Of a stretch of 64,000 nt of DNA, positions 45,807-55,808 are shown in pieces. The stretch comes from Coxiella-like endosymbiont. Its GTDB lineage: Bacteria; Pseudomonadota; Gammaproteobacteria; Coxiellales; Coxiellaceae. Under the pieces are notes generated by a model. It was not told the DNA's origin. It ran no database searches and saw nothing but the letters and a program-made list of their open reading frames with translations. The translations under genes and the position numbers were made by a program. The stretch is from NCBI RefSeq assembly GCF_030643785.1, contig NZ_CP094378.1, positions 1,240,001-1,304,000 of the forward strand, given 5' to 3'. How positions within the stretch are numbered: the first letter of the stretch is position 1; every line of letters starts with the position of its first letter.

Positions 45807-46099
45807 ACGAACGGGTGCATTCTAGAAATTAATTCCCAACCCGAACGTAATTAGACTTAGATGATGTTCATTGTAAAATAGCTAAAGAAATAGAGGTTAA
45901 AATGGCAATTTCAACTGATGCCCATACCATCAATCAAATGAATTACCTTAAATTTGAGATTGATGTGGCCTGGGCCCCCCATGGTTGGCTTGAAAAAAGA
46001 TGTTGTTAATACCTATTCTCTTCCCAAGCTCAAGAAATTATTGCGATGAAAATGAATTTACATCTGCTAAGAATTTTGGTACTATTCGGACATGAAAAA

Positions 46100-47066
46100 G
46101 AGCTCATAAGAAAATTGGGATTATTTATTGCTATTTTAGCAATAGCTCTCGTTCAAAATAGCTCCTATGCCAATGCAGTGCTTACTGACTCTCAGCCCCC
46201 TAAAAAATCTAAGAACATTATAACTAAAACCAATCCTCAACATATAAGGTACTACGATAAAAAAACAAAATGCTACCACTATAAGGTGTTTAGCTCAACA
46301 ATATCAAGTTAAAAAAACTCGTGCGGATTAGCTTTATGAACCCACTTACATCCTAACCATACTTATTCCTGGGCGATTACCAATCTATTTATGAACGCCA
46401 CACGCCTGAAAATGAACCACTGAAGAATGAAGAATTTAAAGGCCAAATGAGTGTTGTAATTTTCCTTATGTTATATGTGACAAATGTTTGGAAGTAACGT
46501 TTCGCTTAATGTCTCCTATACACAACTCTCCTATTGACAATTTTACCCTAAGTCTCAGTTTTTCCCAAAACGAATTACGAACTACAGCTTTTTTAAGCAA
46601 TCATTTTTCTCATAACAGTTTAGCTCTTCGAATTAATCATCAATCCAATGGTCAGGGAGACAAATTAGAAAAAAGCTGGAATCGTCTTTTTAGACTTTAT
46701 GGCTACAGGGTCTCATTGGATGGTGGATATAAAACCCTAGCTTTTAATTTTTAAATCGTATTCGAGTGATACTCATAACCCTGACATTTGCCAATTTCTG
46801 GGATATGGGCGAGTGGTTTTTTGCTGCGACGTTCCATCAACAAGTCATTTCATTAATGTTTCGCAATACGATTGAAATCCGATTTAAACGTAGTGCCATC
46901 GAACTTTCTTATTCTTTTCCTATTGATGGATTGCTTACATAGTTACATTCAATTCTTTAGCGGGTATGGAGGGAGGGCAATGTTTAATTGAATATAATCA
47001 CTATAAACAGTATTGGCGTAGGCTTGATCATCAACAATTGGATTTAGTCACGCTAATTCACGATTA
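46100..47066 (+). pseudogene. pldA: Outer-membrane phospholipase A (PldA), decayed
   Basis: A signal-peptide-like start (LIRKLGLFIAILAIALVQNS then SYANA) is followed by YEPTYILT, the strand SQFFRETNYEPALFLSNHFS-like text, LRINHQSNGQGDKLE (catalytic His-x-Ser-Asn-Gly of PldA), SWNRLF, and ECLIEYNHYKQYWR-like text. Frame changes occur every 100-200 bases. PldA normally hydrolyses outer-membrane phospholipids; this copy is dead. Confidence 0.8.
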
Positions 47067-47116
47067 AACACGAGTTTTTAATAAACAGCGTTCCTCGCCA
47101 CTCAATACCAAACAGC

Positions 47117-47785
47117 TTAATCTTCAAGTATGAAAAGATCCGTATCCAACGCAATTCGATTAACGTGTATTTCAGGAGTTTTCACTATGGTATGTCCGTA
47201 CACAATAATTTTTCTAAAATCTTCTTTGGAATTTAAGAATTCAATCCGAATCCATAACAAATCATCTTCATTTTGCTGGTCCAATGAAATCCTAGGTCGC
47301 ACACCCCCGCATGGGTAAAAAAATAATCTCCTAATTGATAATGCAACCGAAGCGATTTTAAAAATTCCAGATGCTTTTTTTGGCGTCAACTGTAAAATCT
47401 TCCCTTGAACCACCAACAGGTTCTCTGGATTCTGAGGCAATTCCGTCACATCAGATCCATAACTAATTGAAGGTAGCCACCTCCACCTTTACTTAGGCAA
47501 AGAATAACTTCTTCAGGATCTTTAATAAAATTTAAAAACAGGCTTTCATATTAAATATCGAGTTTCAAAATAAGTGGGTAAAAAAAGGAAAGCTTCGATC
47601 ACCCGATAAGAATGGGAGCCGATATCAATATAATCTCATAATGTAATAAGAAAGAACATTTCGAAAAGGATGGTGTGAGGCATCCTTTTTAATAGCTTTA
47701 AGGAATGGAGCCCGCAAAAAATCAATTCACCCGTGAATGTCAGCAATGACATATACCTAAGTCCTTATAGGCACTTTCATAACCC
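47117..47785 (-). pseudogene. PPP-type serine/threonine phosphatase (ApaH/PrpA-like), decayed
   Basis: Reads VYVIADIHG then a TGA (47727-47729) replacing the conserved Arg of the GDxHGR motif, LYIDIGSHSYRVIEA (normally GDYIDRG), EVILCLSKGGGG-like text, then the open part 47449-47117 with GGVRPRISLDQQNEDDLLWI and IVYGHTIVKTPEIHVNRIAL (the VHGHT motif, NRIxIDTG). The nonsense codon and further shifts inactivate it. Confidence 0.82.
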
Positions 47786-47878
47786 TAATCTTTCCATAAC
47801 CCTAATTATAGTATCGCACTCAAAAACGATTCCTCGCAACCATCGTTAGTTAAAAACTATTTAACTGTGAATTTCTCC

Positions 47879-48847
47879 CTATTTTAAAATTTTAAGAAAA
47901 TGAAACAAATCAGCATCTAAAAGCGCACAAACGCCTAGGACACGACTATCCCAACGACACGCAATTCCTGCAGAATGCAAAAATAATCGTCGCAATCCCA
48001 ACACCTTCATTTTTTCATTAAAAACTTTGTCTCCGTACTTTTTATCTCCTGCAATTGGATGACCCATATGAGCGGCATGGACCCGAATTTGATGGGTGCG
48101 ACCTGTTAAAGCTCGCGCTTCGAGAAGTGTGGCATTTGAATAAGAAACAATTGGTCGAAAAAGAGTCAATGCCATTTTTCCATTTTCATCGACTTTTACC
48201 ATCCTCTCACCACTTTGCAGGATATTCCTTTTTAAAGGGGCTTCGACTTGTTTTTCCCCTCCCTGCCACAGCCCCCTCACTAGTAAAAGATATTGCTTCA
48301 CAACCTTCCGTTGAGTCAGTAGAGCATGAAGTACCACGAGAAGGCTGCGTTTCTTGGCCACAACCAAACAACCGGATGTTTCTCGATCCAGCCTATGTAC
48401 CAATTCCAACAATCGATTTTTAGGCCGCATTATGCGTAATGCTTCGATTAGACCTCCATTAATTCCACTTCCTCCGTGTACAGGCAAGCCAGCGGGTTTA
48501 TCAATAACTAACAAATCAGCCTCTTCGACAAGAATACGCATTTCAAGCGACATTAATAAAGATTTATCAGGTGTTAGCGGTTTTTTTACAGTCGATTGGT
48601 GCAAAAGGGGTACACATACCGAATCGCCGATGGTGAGTCGATAATCGGCACTCATCCGTTTTTTGTTTACTCTTACTTCACCCTTTCGAATAGCACGATA
48701 AATCCGAGCCGAAGGTATCCCCTTTAAACGGTTAATTAGAAAATTGTCCAATCGTTGCCCAGTATGAGAATCATCAATTATAATGCCAATTAGGGTCAAA
48801 ATATAGAATCCTTTTAAGTTATAAACTATATTGGTTTTATAGAACAA
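47879..48847 (-). CDS. rluC: Ribosomal large-subunit pseudouridine synthase, RluC type
   Basis: Modifies uridines in 23S rRNA. N-terminal S4-like RNA-binding domain (QRLDNFLINRL...VRVNKKRMSADYRL), then the RluA-family active site HRLDRETSGCLVVAK with the catalytic Asp, and ALTGRTHQIRVHAAHMGHP. 322 residues from ATG 48847; a later start is possible since the family usually begins close to GQRLDNFL. Its position beside rne, divergently transcribed, is typical. Intact. Confidence 0.9.
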   Translation of the reverse strand: MFYKTNIVYNLKGFYILTLIGIIIDDSHTGQRLDNFLINRLKGIPSARIYRAIRKGEVRVNKKRMSADYRLTIGDSVCVPLLHQSTVKKPLTPDKSLLMSLEMRILVEEADLLVIDKPAGLPVHGGSGINGGLIEALRIMRPKNRLLELVHRLDRETSGCLVVAKKRSLLVVLHALLTQRKVVKQYLLLVRGLWQGGEKQVEAPLKRNILQSGERMVKVDENGKMALTLFRPIVSYSNATLLEARALTGRTHQIRVHAAHMGHPIAGDKKYGDKVFNEKMKVLGLRRLFLHSAGIACRWDSRVLGVCALLDADLFHFLKILK

Positions 48848-48860
48848 AGCCTGCTATAGT
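48831..48860 (+). promoter_or_regulatory. Candidate sigma-70 promoter for rne
   Basis: TTGGTT (48831-48836), 18-base gap, TATAGT (48855-48860). Transcription would start near 48867, just before an 18-bp perfect palindrome. Purely a consensus match. Confidence 0.4.
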
Positions 48861-48869
48861 CGGCCTGTC

Positions 48870-48887
48870 TGTCATGATATCATGACA
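48870..48887. promoter_or_regulatory. 18-bp perfect palindrome in the rluC-rne spacer
   Basis: TGTCATGATATCATGACA is its own reverse complement. It lies about 23 bases outside the rluC start and at the presumed +1 of the rne transcript, where a dimeric repressor would fit. No known consensus is claimed. Confidence 0.6.
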
Positions 48888-48898
48888 TAGAAATGTGA

Positions 48899-49162
48899 GA
48901 AATTGGTGCGAAAAAAGTCAGCTATATCAACTTAGTCCTGCTATCTCCCAAGGGGATCCTGCAGAATGAGATAGTTTATATTCCGGGTTTGTGTCTTAAT
49001 TCACAGGAATGGACACTCAATAGAAACGCAAATTACCAACTGCAAAACGATAGATTTTATCATGTACTAGCTCCAATAGAACAAACTGATTATTTTGTAT
49101 TTAACACGGCGGCTCCCAAAAGCGGTTTCTCGGCGAATCTCCAAGCCCAAGCTTACGGTTGA
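48899..49162 (+). other. Open frame without ATG upstream of rne
   Basis: An 87-codon stretch free of stops (between TGA 48896-48898 and TGA 49160-49162) whose translation looks protein-like: KKVSYINLVLLSPKGILQ, NEIVYIPGLCLNSQEWTLN, YQLQNDRFYHVLAPIEQ. There is no ATG and no good ribosome-binding site. It may be a gene remnant or simply the long rne 5' leader. I do not recognise it. Confidence 0.35.
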
Positions 49163-49188
49163 GCGCCCTAAGAGAATAGGTTGCACAA

Positions 49189-51377
49189 ATGAAAAGAATG
49201 CTGATTAACGCAACTCAGCTCAATGAGGTGCGCGTAGCAATTACTGAAAATTTCAAACTGGTTGATCTTGATATTGAAATCCCTGGCCAAGAACAAAAAA
49301 ATCTAATATCTATAAAGGCATTATTACCAGCATCGAACCTAGCTTAGGAGCAGTGTTTGTTAATTATAGTGGCGAACGACATGGATTCTTGCCTTTAAAA
49401 GAAATTTCCCGCGAGTATTTTCTCCAAGATATGTCACAAGAGCTTGATACCATTGATATCAATCGGGTACTTAAAGTTGGTCAAGAGCTCGTCGTTCAAG
49501 TGGACAAGGAAGAACGGGGAACAAAAGGAGCGGCACTGACCACGTTTATCAGTTTAGCAGGGTCTTTTTTAGTTCTGATGCCTAATAACCCGCGGGCTGG
49601 TGGTATTTCGCGTCGAATTGAAGGGGAAGAACGTGATCAATTGCGGGAAACTATTAGTCAATTGAGCCTCCCCGAAGGAATGGGCTTAATTATACGCACT
49701 GCGGGGCTTGGGCGCGCAAAAGAAGAACTCGAGTGGGACTTAAAAATCTTATTGCGCTGTTGGGAAGCTATTAAACAAGCAGCAGTAGCTAAACCGGGTC
49801 CTTACCTTATTCATCAAGAAAGCGATGTCATCATCCGTGCCATTCGCGACTACCTGCGTCAGGATATTGAAGAAATCCTTATTGATAATGAGCAATCCTA
49901 TCAAAATGCTTGCTATTATATCAGTCAGATTCGCCCCCAATTCATTGAGCGTTTAAAGCTTTATCCCGATCAATTACCTCTCTTTAGTAGATTCCAAATC
50001 GAACAACAAATTGAAAATGCTCACCAGCGTGAAGTCCGACTTCCGTCCGGTGGATCGTTGATTATTGATCACAGCGAAGCACTCGTAGCCATTGATATTA
50101 ATTCAGCACGAGCTACTCGCGGAGCAAGTATTGAAGAAACAGCACTTTCCACGAATTTAGAAGCCGCCGAAGAGATTGCTCGTCAATTGCGTATTCGCGA
50201 TATCGGTGGCCTCATTGTCATCGATTTTATTGATATGACACCCATTCGTAATCAGCGGGAAGTTGAAAATTGTTTACGTAATGCTTTGAAGCAAGACCGC
50301 GCCCGCATCCAAATTGGACGGATTTCGCGATTCGGTTTATTGGAAATGTCCCGCCAGCGATTGCGTTCTTCCCTGACTCGATCAACTCAAATAGCCTGCC
50401 CTCGCTGTGATGGTGAAGGCACCATTCGCAGTATAGAATCCCTGGGACTTTCAATTATTCATTTAATTCAGGAACAAGCTTCTAAAGCTAAGAATATCCA
50501 TTTCCAATTACAGGCACCCGTGGATTTAGCCATTTATTTAATTAATGAAAAACGAGAAATTTTAAGGGGTATTGAAAAACATTATCCTGTAAAAATAACG
50601 ATTATTTCTAATCAATACATGGAAACGCCGCTTTATCAATTAAAGCAGATTAAAATTGATCCGGCGAGTCTGGAACACGGCAAAGGGATGCCAAGTTATA
50701 AATTGGCCAAAGTTTTTAAAACTGAAACGCCCCAAAAACAAGAAATTAAACCGCTACTACCAGAACCGGCGATTCAACAATTCTTGTCTACAGAAGAAAC
50801 CCCTCCTACAGCAGCTGCCACACGCAAAACACCCAGCGGCGGCTTGTTTAAGCGCCTAATGGCAAAGATGTTCGGTGCTGAAGAAGAGGCAAAATACTCG
50901 CCTAGAAAATCCTCCATCCCCCCTCAGCAGGTAACACAATCACCTCGAAGGGGTGAAGAAAGAAGACACTATTCGGGAGAGCGCCCTCGTAGACCCTCAT
51001 CCTGGGGTGGTCGCTCGGGCGGCGCCAAACGCTATCATCCTCGAAGCGGCCATAGCAGCCGTTCACGTCGGGGTACTCGGGGTGGGCACCAAGATCATTA
51101 TCGAGGTAGCGGCCAAGATGGTCATTCTGGATACCACATGCAACAGTCGGAGACTTCGTCCTCTGCACCAGCGGGTGATAGGGTTGATATCAACCAGCTG
51201 CCGATGTCCACTCCACTCCCCTTATCCCCTTTACCCTTTATGGACTCTGAATTTGAACACCCTTCAGAATATCCAAAGCGCACTAATACTAACAAAAATA
51301 CTAACAAAAATTTCTATAACGCGAAAAATACTGCTAATAAAATTCCTGAGGACGAGGATAATAGAGGGAATCAATAA
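49189..51377 (+). pseudogene. rne: Ribonuclease E, single frameshift
   Basis: RNase E is the main mRNA-decay and rRNA/tRNA-processing endonuclease. ATG 49189 gives MKRMLINATQLNEVRVAI; the frame then fails at A7 (49295-49301). One added A restores QKK-SNIYKGIITSIEPSLG and continues into the long frame with the S1 domain, the DNase I-like catalytic region (IGGLIVIDFIDMTPI with both catalytic Asp), the zinc-link CPRCDGEG, and a short basic, RG-rich tail. Total is about 729 residues, much shorter than the 1061 of E. coli, mostly in the degradosome scaffold. Confidence 0.92.
51286..51309. repeat. 12-bp tandem duplication near the rne 3' end
   Basis: ATACTAACAAAA at 51286-51297 and 51298-51309; in frame it gives NTNKNTNKN in the disordered tail of RNase E. 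Confidence 0.88.
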
Positions 51378-51565
51378 CTCGCCGGAGAAAAATTATCCTC
51401 CTGGCCAAAGAGATTTTTTAAGAACACTGGTTTCCCTGTCTCGATTAAGAAGGATTATTGAGAAGGACTGAGGCGACCTCGTCTTGAAAGGCCTCTCTCC
51501 ATTTCCAAATGGTATTCTTCCAAAGTCTCCACAGCAGTTGTAGAAAATATTTGTAATAAACCCGC

Positions 51566-51591
51566 TATTAATAAATGGTATTAATAAATGG
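51566..51591. repeat. 13-bp tandem duplication
   Basis: TATTAATAAATGG at 51566-51578 and 51579-51591, between rne and the art genes. Confidence 0.88.
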
Positions 51592-51941
51592 CTTAACCTT
51601 ATCATTTAGAAAAAATAAGTGCTTGCGAATGAAGACGATCCGGGATTTTTTTCTTATATCACGAAAATTTGAATCGATTTCAATTTATCTCGCCCCCCAC
51701 AATCTGCTTTTTACAAGGATGAAAAGCTGATCTTTCAGTTCAAAACCTTTCATCCATTTAATAGTTCTTGGAACCATCAGCATTAACAACAAATTTAAAA
51801 TTGTGCTCGAGTAAGAAATAGCTTTATAGAAAGTAGGTAATACAGAAAAAAGCGATAACTAGTGATATGCTCCCATTCTAATTTTTGATTACCTGCGCCA
51901 GATATTATTTTTTCAACCTCATCTTGTCCTAGACTTAAAGA

Positions 51942-51963
51942 ATAGAACATGGATAGAACATGG
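51942..51963. repeat. 11-bp tandem duplication
   Basis: ATAGAACATGG at 51942-51952 and 51953-51963, within the unidentified remnant. Confidence 0.86.
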
Positions 51964-52213
51964 CAAAGAAGGATTCCCAATTAAATAGGGTATTATGCCT
52001 CACCTGCTTCAGACAAACCCTCTACTACTTTACTATAACGCCGTGTCTTCCTCTTGTTAAGGTGGTCATCCCCGCGGTTCGACCGCATCGAAAAAGCTTC
52101 TTCAGACAACCGAGTAAAAAGTTTCTTAAATGCTTCATAACTTTATGATAAATATCTTCTTGCGTCCGAACATTAGAAAACAAGAACGATGTTTCTCGGT
52201 CCATATTATTTTC

Positions 52214-52881
52214 TTAATGTTGATAAGCCAATTTCTTTTCAAAAAAATAAAATATACCCATAATCACGGCATTTAAAAAAAGTAAATAATCCCTGCAAGC
52301 AAAAATAAAGGAATAACTTCGTAAGTCATCGAAATTAGCTGACGAGTAACTCCCATAACATCCATTAAGGTAATCGTACCTGCTAAAGAAGTTCCCTTTA
52401 AAATCATGATGACCTCATTGGAGTAAGCGGGCAAAGCAATCCGAGCTGCACGCGGAATTACAATCCGTTTGTAAAGTTGCCATCGGGAAAGTCCCAAAGC
52501 TTTAGCAGCTTCGATTTCTCCCATTGGAACAGAATGAATAGCACCTCGTAATAAAACATACGTATAAGCACTCGTATTAAGTGCTAATGCAACTACTCCA
52601 CAACCAAAAGGCTTTTTTAATACTACCCATAAAATCGTTTCGTGTAACCAATGAAATTGACCACTTCCATAATAAATAATAAAAATTTGAACTAATAAAG
52701 GAGTCCCGCGAATAATAAAAACAAATCCTTTAATCAAGCCTTTTAACAAAGAACAATCGCTCTCAGCACAAGTTGTGAAAAACAAGGCTAAAAATAAGCC
52801 GCATGTTAAAGCTGATAGCATTAATTCTACGGTAATCACTGCGCCGGACAACAATTGTGAGAGATACGCCAAAATGGTCAT
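52214..52881 (-). pseudogene. artM: Arginine-type ABC transporter permease ArtM, 3' frameshift
   Basis: Inner-membrane permease with about five membrane segments and the cytoplasmic EAA loop EAAKALGLSRWQLYKRIVIP that contacts the ATPase. The open frame (to 52273) ends early in LLAGIIYFF. One added base in A7 on the plus strand (52275-52281) restores IIYFF-LNAVIMGIFYFFEKK and a stop at 52214, giving about 222 residues, the normal length. Only the last helix is affected. Confidence 0.85.
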
Positions 52882-52908
52882 ACGCGTTGTACCTTATTAT
52901 AAATATTT

Positions 52909-53568
52909 TTAATTATCACTATTTTTATCAAAAATTTTTAATCCGAATTGGGAAATAGAGGTGAGAATTAAAAATAACAACGCGGCAACTACATAAAATC
53001 TAAAGGGTTCTTGTGTGGTACTAGCGGCCAACCTTGCTGTACTCATTAATTCGCCCAATCCAATAAGGGCAACTAACGCACTGTCTTTTAATAAGACTAA
53101 CCACAAATTTCCTAAACCAGGAAGTGCATGTCGCCAGGCTTGCGGCAAAATGATTTTTTTAAAAATTATAATACCCGAGAGCCCTAAAGCCTCTCCTGCT
53201 TCTGTTTGGCCTTTTGGAATCGCTAATAAAGCACCACGTAGAGTTTGAGTAGCGTATGCAGCAAAAATCAGACCTAATGCAATCACTCCAGCATAAAAAC
53301 TGCTTACTTGGACAGAATGGTGAAAAAGTTCACTTAACAACACCGAACTCCCAAAATAAACAGCAAATAAAATCAATAATTCTGGCAATCCTCGAATAAA
53401 AATAGTTATACCAGCCACAATTTTTTTAAAAAATTTCAAGTGACTGAATTCCGTTAACGTAAACAAAATAGCTAAAGCCATTCCAAACACGAGAGCACAT
53501 AAGGATAAGGTTATTGTTACTACAGAGCCTTTAATTAATTGTGAGCTAAAACTTTCTAGTCCATTCAT
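52909..53568 (-). CDS. artQ: Arginine-type ABC transporter permease ArtQ
   Basis: The partner permease, 219 residues, intact, with about five membrane segments and the EAA loop EAGEALGLSGIIIFKKIILP. It lies between the binding-protein gene and artM; the first codon overlaps the end of artJ by 4 bases. Assignment to arginine rather than another polar amino acid follows from the artP-J-Q-M gene order and is inferred. Confidence 0.85.
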   Translation of the reverse strand: MNGLESFSSQLIKGSVVTITLSLCALVFGMALAILFTLTEFSHLKFFKKIVAGITIFIRGLPELLILFAVYFGSSVLLSELFHHSVQVSSFYAGVIALGLIFAAYATQTLRGALLAIPKGQTEAGEALGLSGIIIFKKIILPQAWRHALPGLGNLWLVLLKDSALVALIGLGELMSTARLAASTTQEPFRFYVVAALLFLILTSISQFGLKIFDKNSDN

Positions 53569-54361
53569 CGCTGGTTTCCAAAATATTTGTGTACAATAGC
53601 CACATAAGTTCCATTAGCTTTAATGTCTCCCAATGCTTTGTTTAAAGCATCCAATAAAGATTGATTTCCTCTTTTGACTGCGATGCCTACCCCTTGTCCA
53701 AAATATCTAGTGTCATTAATAGGCTTACCCACTAAATCATATTCGCCTTGGCCACTTTGTTTTAACCACTCCATAATCAAAGGGGTATCACCAACCACTA
53801 TATCATCCCGCCCATATGTTAAGTCCATCAGGGCTTCTTGTTCACTGTTATATCGTTGAATTGTAATAAGATTCCCGTAAACTTGCTGCAAATACGTATC
53901 AAAGGACGTACCCCCTTGAACACCAATAATTTTTCCTCGCAAACTACTTGGCGATAAAGTCAAATGCTCTTTTTTATCGGCAATAAAATTAATAGTGTTA
54001 CTGTAATAGGATTCAGTAAAATCAACCTCTTTTTTCGAGCATCCGTGATGTTAATTCCTCCAAATACGGCATCAAATTTCCCTACATTTAAACTAGGAAT
54101 TAAACTGTCCCAAGGCTGGTTGCTAATTGTGCACACCACTTTCATTTGTTTACAAAGCGCTCGAACGATATCAGCTCCGAAGCCCTGTACTTGCCCAGAT
54201 GCATCTACATAAACATAGGGCGGATACGTCGCTTCGGTGGCAAATTTAATGACATTAGAACTTGCAAAAGCACAAGCAACAAAAAGACTGTTTATTAATA
54301 AACAAGTCATGCCGATCAATGAAATCAATGAAATAACAAAATATTTTCTAATTGTTTTCAA
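53565..54361 (-). pseudogene. artJ: Periplasmic amino-acid-binding protein ArtJ, single frameshift
   Basis: Solute-binding component. A signal peptide (about residues 1-30, ending ACAFAS) precedes IKFATEATYPPYVYVDASGQ, GFGADIVRALCKQMK and SLNVGKFDAVFGGINITDAR. The frame fails at A6 on the coding strand (plus T6, 54030-54035); one added A restores ARKK-EVDFTESYYSNTINF and continues through GKIIGVQGGTSFDTYLQ and GIAVKRGNQSLLDALNKAL to 53565. Total is about 265 residues, usual for the family. Confidence 0.88.
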
Positions 54362-55122
54362 TTGTTTTTACCGAAATCCTCCGCTGATTCTATAAAATTT
54401 CCAAAAATACGAGTTTTTGGCGAATCAAACATTTCTTTTGTTTCACCCTCTTCGCCAATTTTACCTTCATGGAGAAAAATAGTTTTATGGGCAACCTCAC
54501 GTGCAAATTTAATTTCATGAGTAGCAATCACAATCGTCATCCCTTTTTCCGCCAAGTTTTGAATTAATTCTCGCATTGCGGTAATCATTTTAGGATCTAA
54601 TGCCGAGGTTGGTTCATCAAATAACATAATTTCAGGCTCCATCATCAAAGCTCGAGCAATAGCGGCCCGCTGCTGCTGTCCGCCCGACAATCGTGCAGGA
54701 TATTCATTTTGTTTAGATAAAATTCCCACTTGATCTAACAATAATTTTGCCTTTTCGATGGTCTGTATTTTAGACATTTTCAACACTTGCTGAGGCGCTT
54801 CAATCAAATTTTGTAGAATGGTTTGATGGGTCCATAAATGAAATTGCTGGAACACCATTCCTACTTTACTACGCAAAGCAATGAGAGTTTTTCGCGTGAG
54901 TTTTTTTATTTTAGATGAAAAATGGAACTGAAGTCCGTTAATAACTATGCGACCACTATCCGGGATCTCAAGTAAATTGAGGCATCGAAGCAGTGTACTC
55001 TTTCCAGCCCCGCTATCCCCCAACAAAGCAACAACGTCTCCCGATTGAGCGGAAAAGGAAACCCCTTGCAAGACAGGTTCCTGATAATTTTTTTTCAATG
55101 CGTGGACTTCAATTTTTTTCAT
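54358..55122 (-). CDS. artP: Arginine-type ABC transporter ATP-binding protein ArtP
   Basis: 254-residue ATPase of the polar amino-acid uptake family. Walker A GDSGAGKSTL, Q-loop VFQQFHLWTH, signature LSGGQQQRAAIARAL, Walker B LFDEPTSALD and H-loop IATHEIKFA are all present. First gene of artP-J-Q-M; it overlaps artJ by 4 bases. Intact. Confidence 0.92.
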   Translation of the reverse strand: MKKIEVHALKKNYQEPVLQGVSFSAQSGDVVALLGDSGAGKSTLLRCLNLLEIPDSGRIVINGLQFHFSSKIKKLTRKTLIALRSKVGMVFQQFHLWTHQTILQNLIEAPQQVLKMSKIQTIEKAKLLLDQVGILSKQNEYPARLSGGQQQRAAIARALMMEPEIMLFDEPTSALDPKMITAMRELIQNLAEKGMTIVIATHEIKFAREVAHKTIFLHEGKIGEEGETKEMFDSPKTRIFGNFIESAEDFGKNN

Positions 55123-55807
55123 CTTTTAATTCCTATTCCTAATAATAGTAACAAGTGATAACAAGTGATTATTTAATCAATATTTTGATCTAAATATGCA
55201 AAAATGTGAGAGAATAATAAATAATAATATAATAAATAATAATATATATATTATATATATATTAGGAATATTTAAGAAGACAATGAGTATATGGAGTATG
55301 TGATCCAAAGAACCACCTCTAAACCACCCTCTCTAAGGCTTATTAAGACTCTGTTACTGATAGGAAAAATTTCTATTCAACAACAAAAAAATTTGTATCT
55401 CAGCTTCAAGAGCAAGGCTACGGTCAATCAATCCAAAAATCTCACCTAAAATCTCACTTTTTTAATGAAAGTAAAATGAAGAATGAAAGTAAAATGAAGT
55501 AGGAGAAACAGTTTACACATTAAGAACCGTTACCCCCTTCTATACTAGCCTTCTACACCAGCAGAGGTACAATAGAAGTACGTGAAAAAATCTAGGAAAG
55601 ACAACGGATGGCGCCGATGGACCCTTTAGAAATCTCTGGCTATCTACTAAAGCCTTTGACTCCCAACAACCCTGTCCTCATCAAACTCACTCTTCTCACG
55701 ACCGCCGATCACAAGCCCAATGAAGGATTTTCCCAGTACGATCAGTACAGAATTCTTAAGTGCTGAAGTGCTCGAGATGCGATTTAAATACACCTTCTCA
55801 GAATTTC
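55123..55807. other. AT-repeat-rich spacer with a short orphan frame
   Basis: The artP upstream region holds tandem duplications at 55149-55168 and 55464-55499 and an AATAAT/AT microsatellite at about 55213-55265. A 52-codon frame at 55608-55766 (MAPMDPLEISGYLLKPLTPN) looks protein-like but I cannot place it; together with the next fragment it may be the wreck of one gene. Confidence 0.45.
55464..55499. repeat. 18-bp tandem duplication, two perfect copies
   Basis: AATGAAAGTAAAATGAAG at 55464-55481 and 55482-55499, in the spacer between artP and the mevalonate genes. Confidence 0.9.
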
Positions 55808-55808
55808 T

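Larger units (their letters stand above)
44560..46030 (+). pseudogene. DNA polymerase X / PHP-domain protein, decayed
   Basis: Bacterial PolX is a repair polymerase with a C-terminal PHP 3'-5' exonuclease domain. Fragments: VAILLNKLADLLEIQGENSF, FAGSYRRRKETVSDLD-like text (nucleotidyl-transfer motif) near 44840-44885, YEYLTITDHS (PHP metal site), ARGLNINHFMEQIKIIDKL, LKSIEIDILEDGKLDLPDEV, LDLDDVHCKIAKE and AISTDAHTINQMN. Stops and shifts occur throughout, and two further 11-12-bp tandem duplications are inside. Confidence 0.85.
51378..52204 (-). other. Decayed stretch downstream of the art genes, unidentified gene remnant
   Basis: On the minus strand a frame starts at ATG 52204, ten bases after the artM stop: MDRETSFLFSNVRTQEDIYH, then in a shifted frame EAFKKLFTRLSEEAFSMRSN. 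Further down GQDEVEKIISGAGNQKLEWE (near 51900) and NFKFVVNADGSKNY (near 51780) look protein-like. I cannot name the family. Two tandem duplications (51566-51591 and 51942-51963) lie within. Confidence 0.4.

Noticed and set aside
50953-51471. 172-codon plus-strand frame overlapping the rne tail
   Set aside because: It is in a different frame of the basic rne tail, with no motif; a shadow of GC-richer coding sequence.
17423-55499. CRISPR array
   Set aside because: Repeats are two-copy, adjacent, without spacers and with unrelated units; no cas genes.
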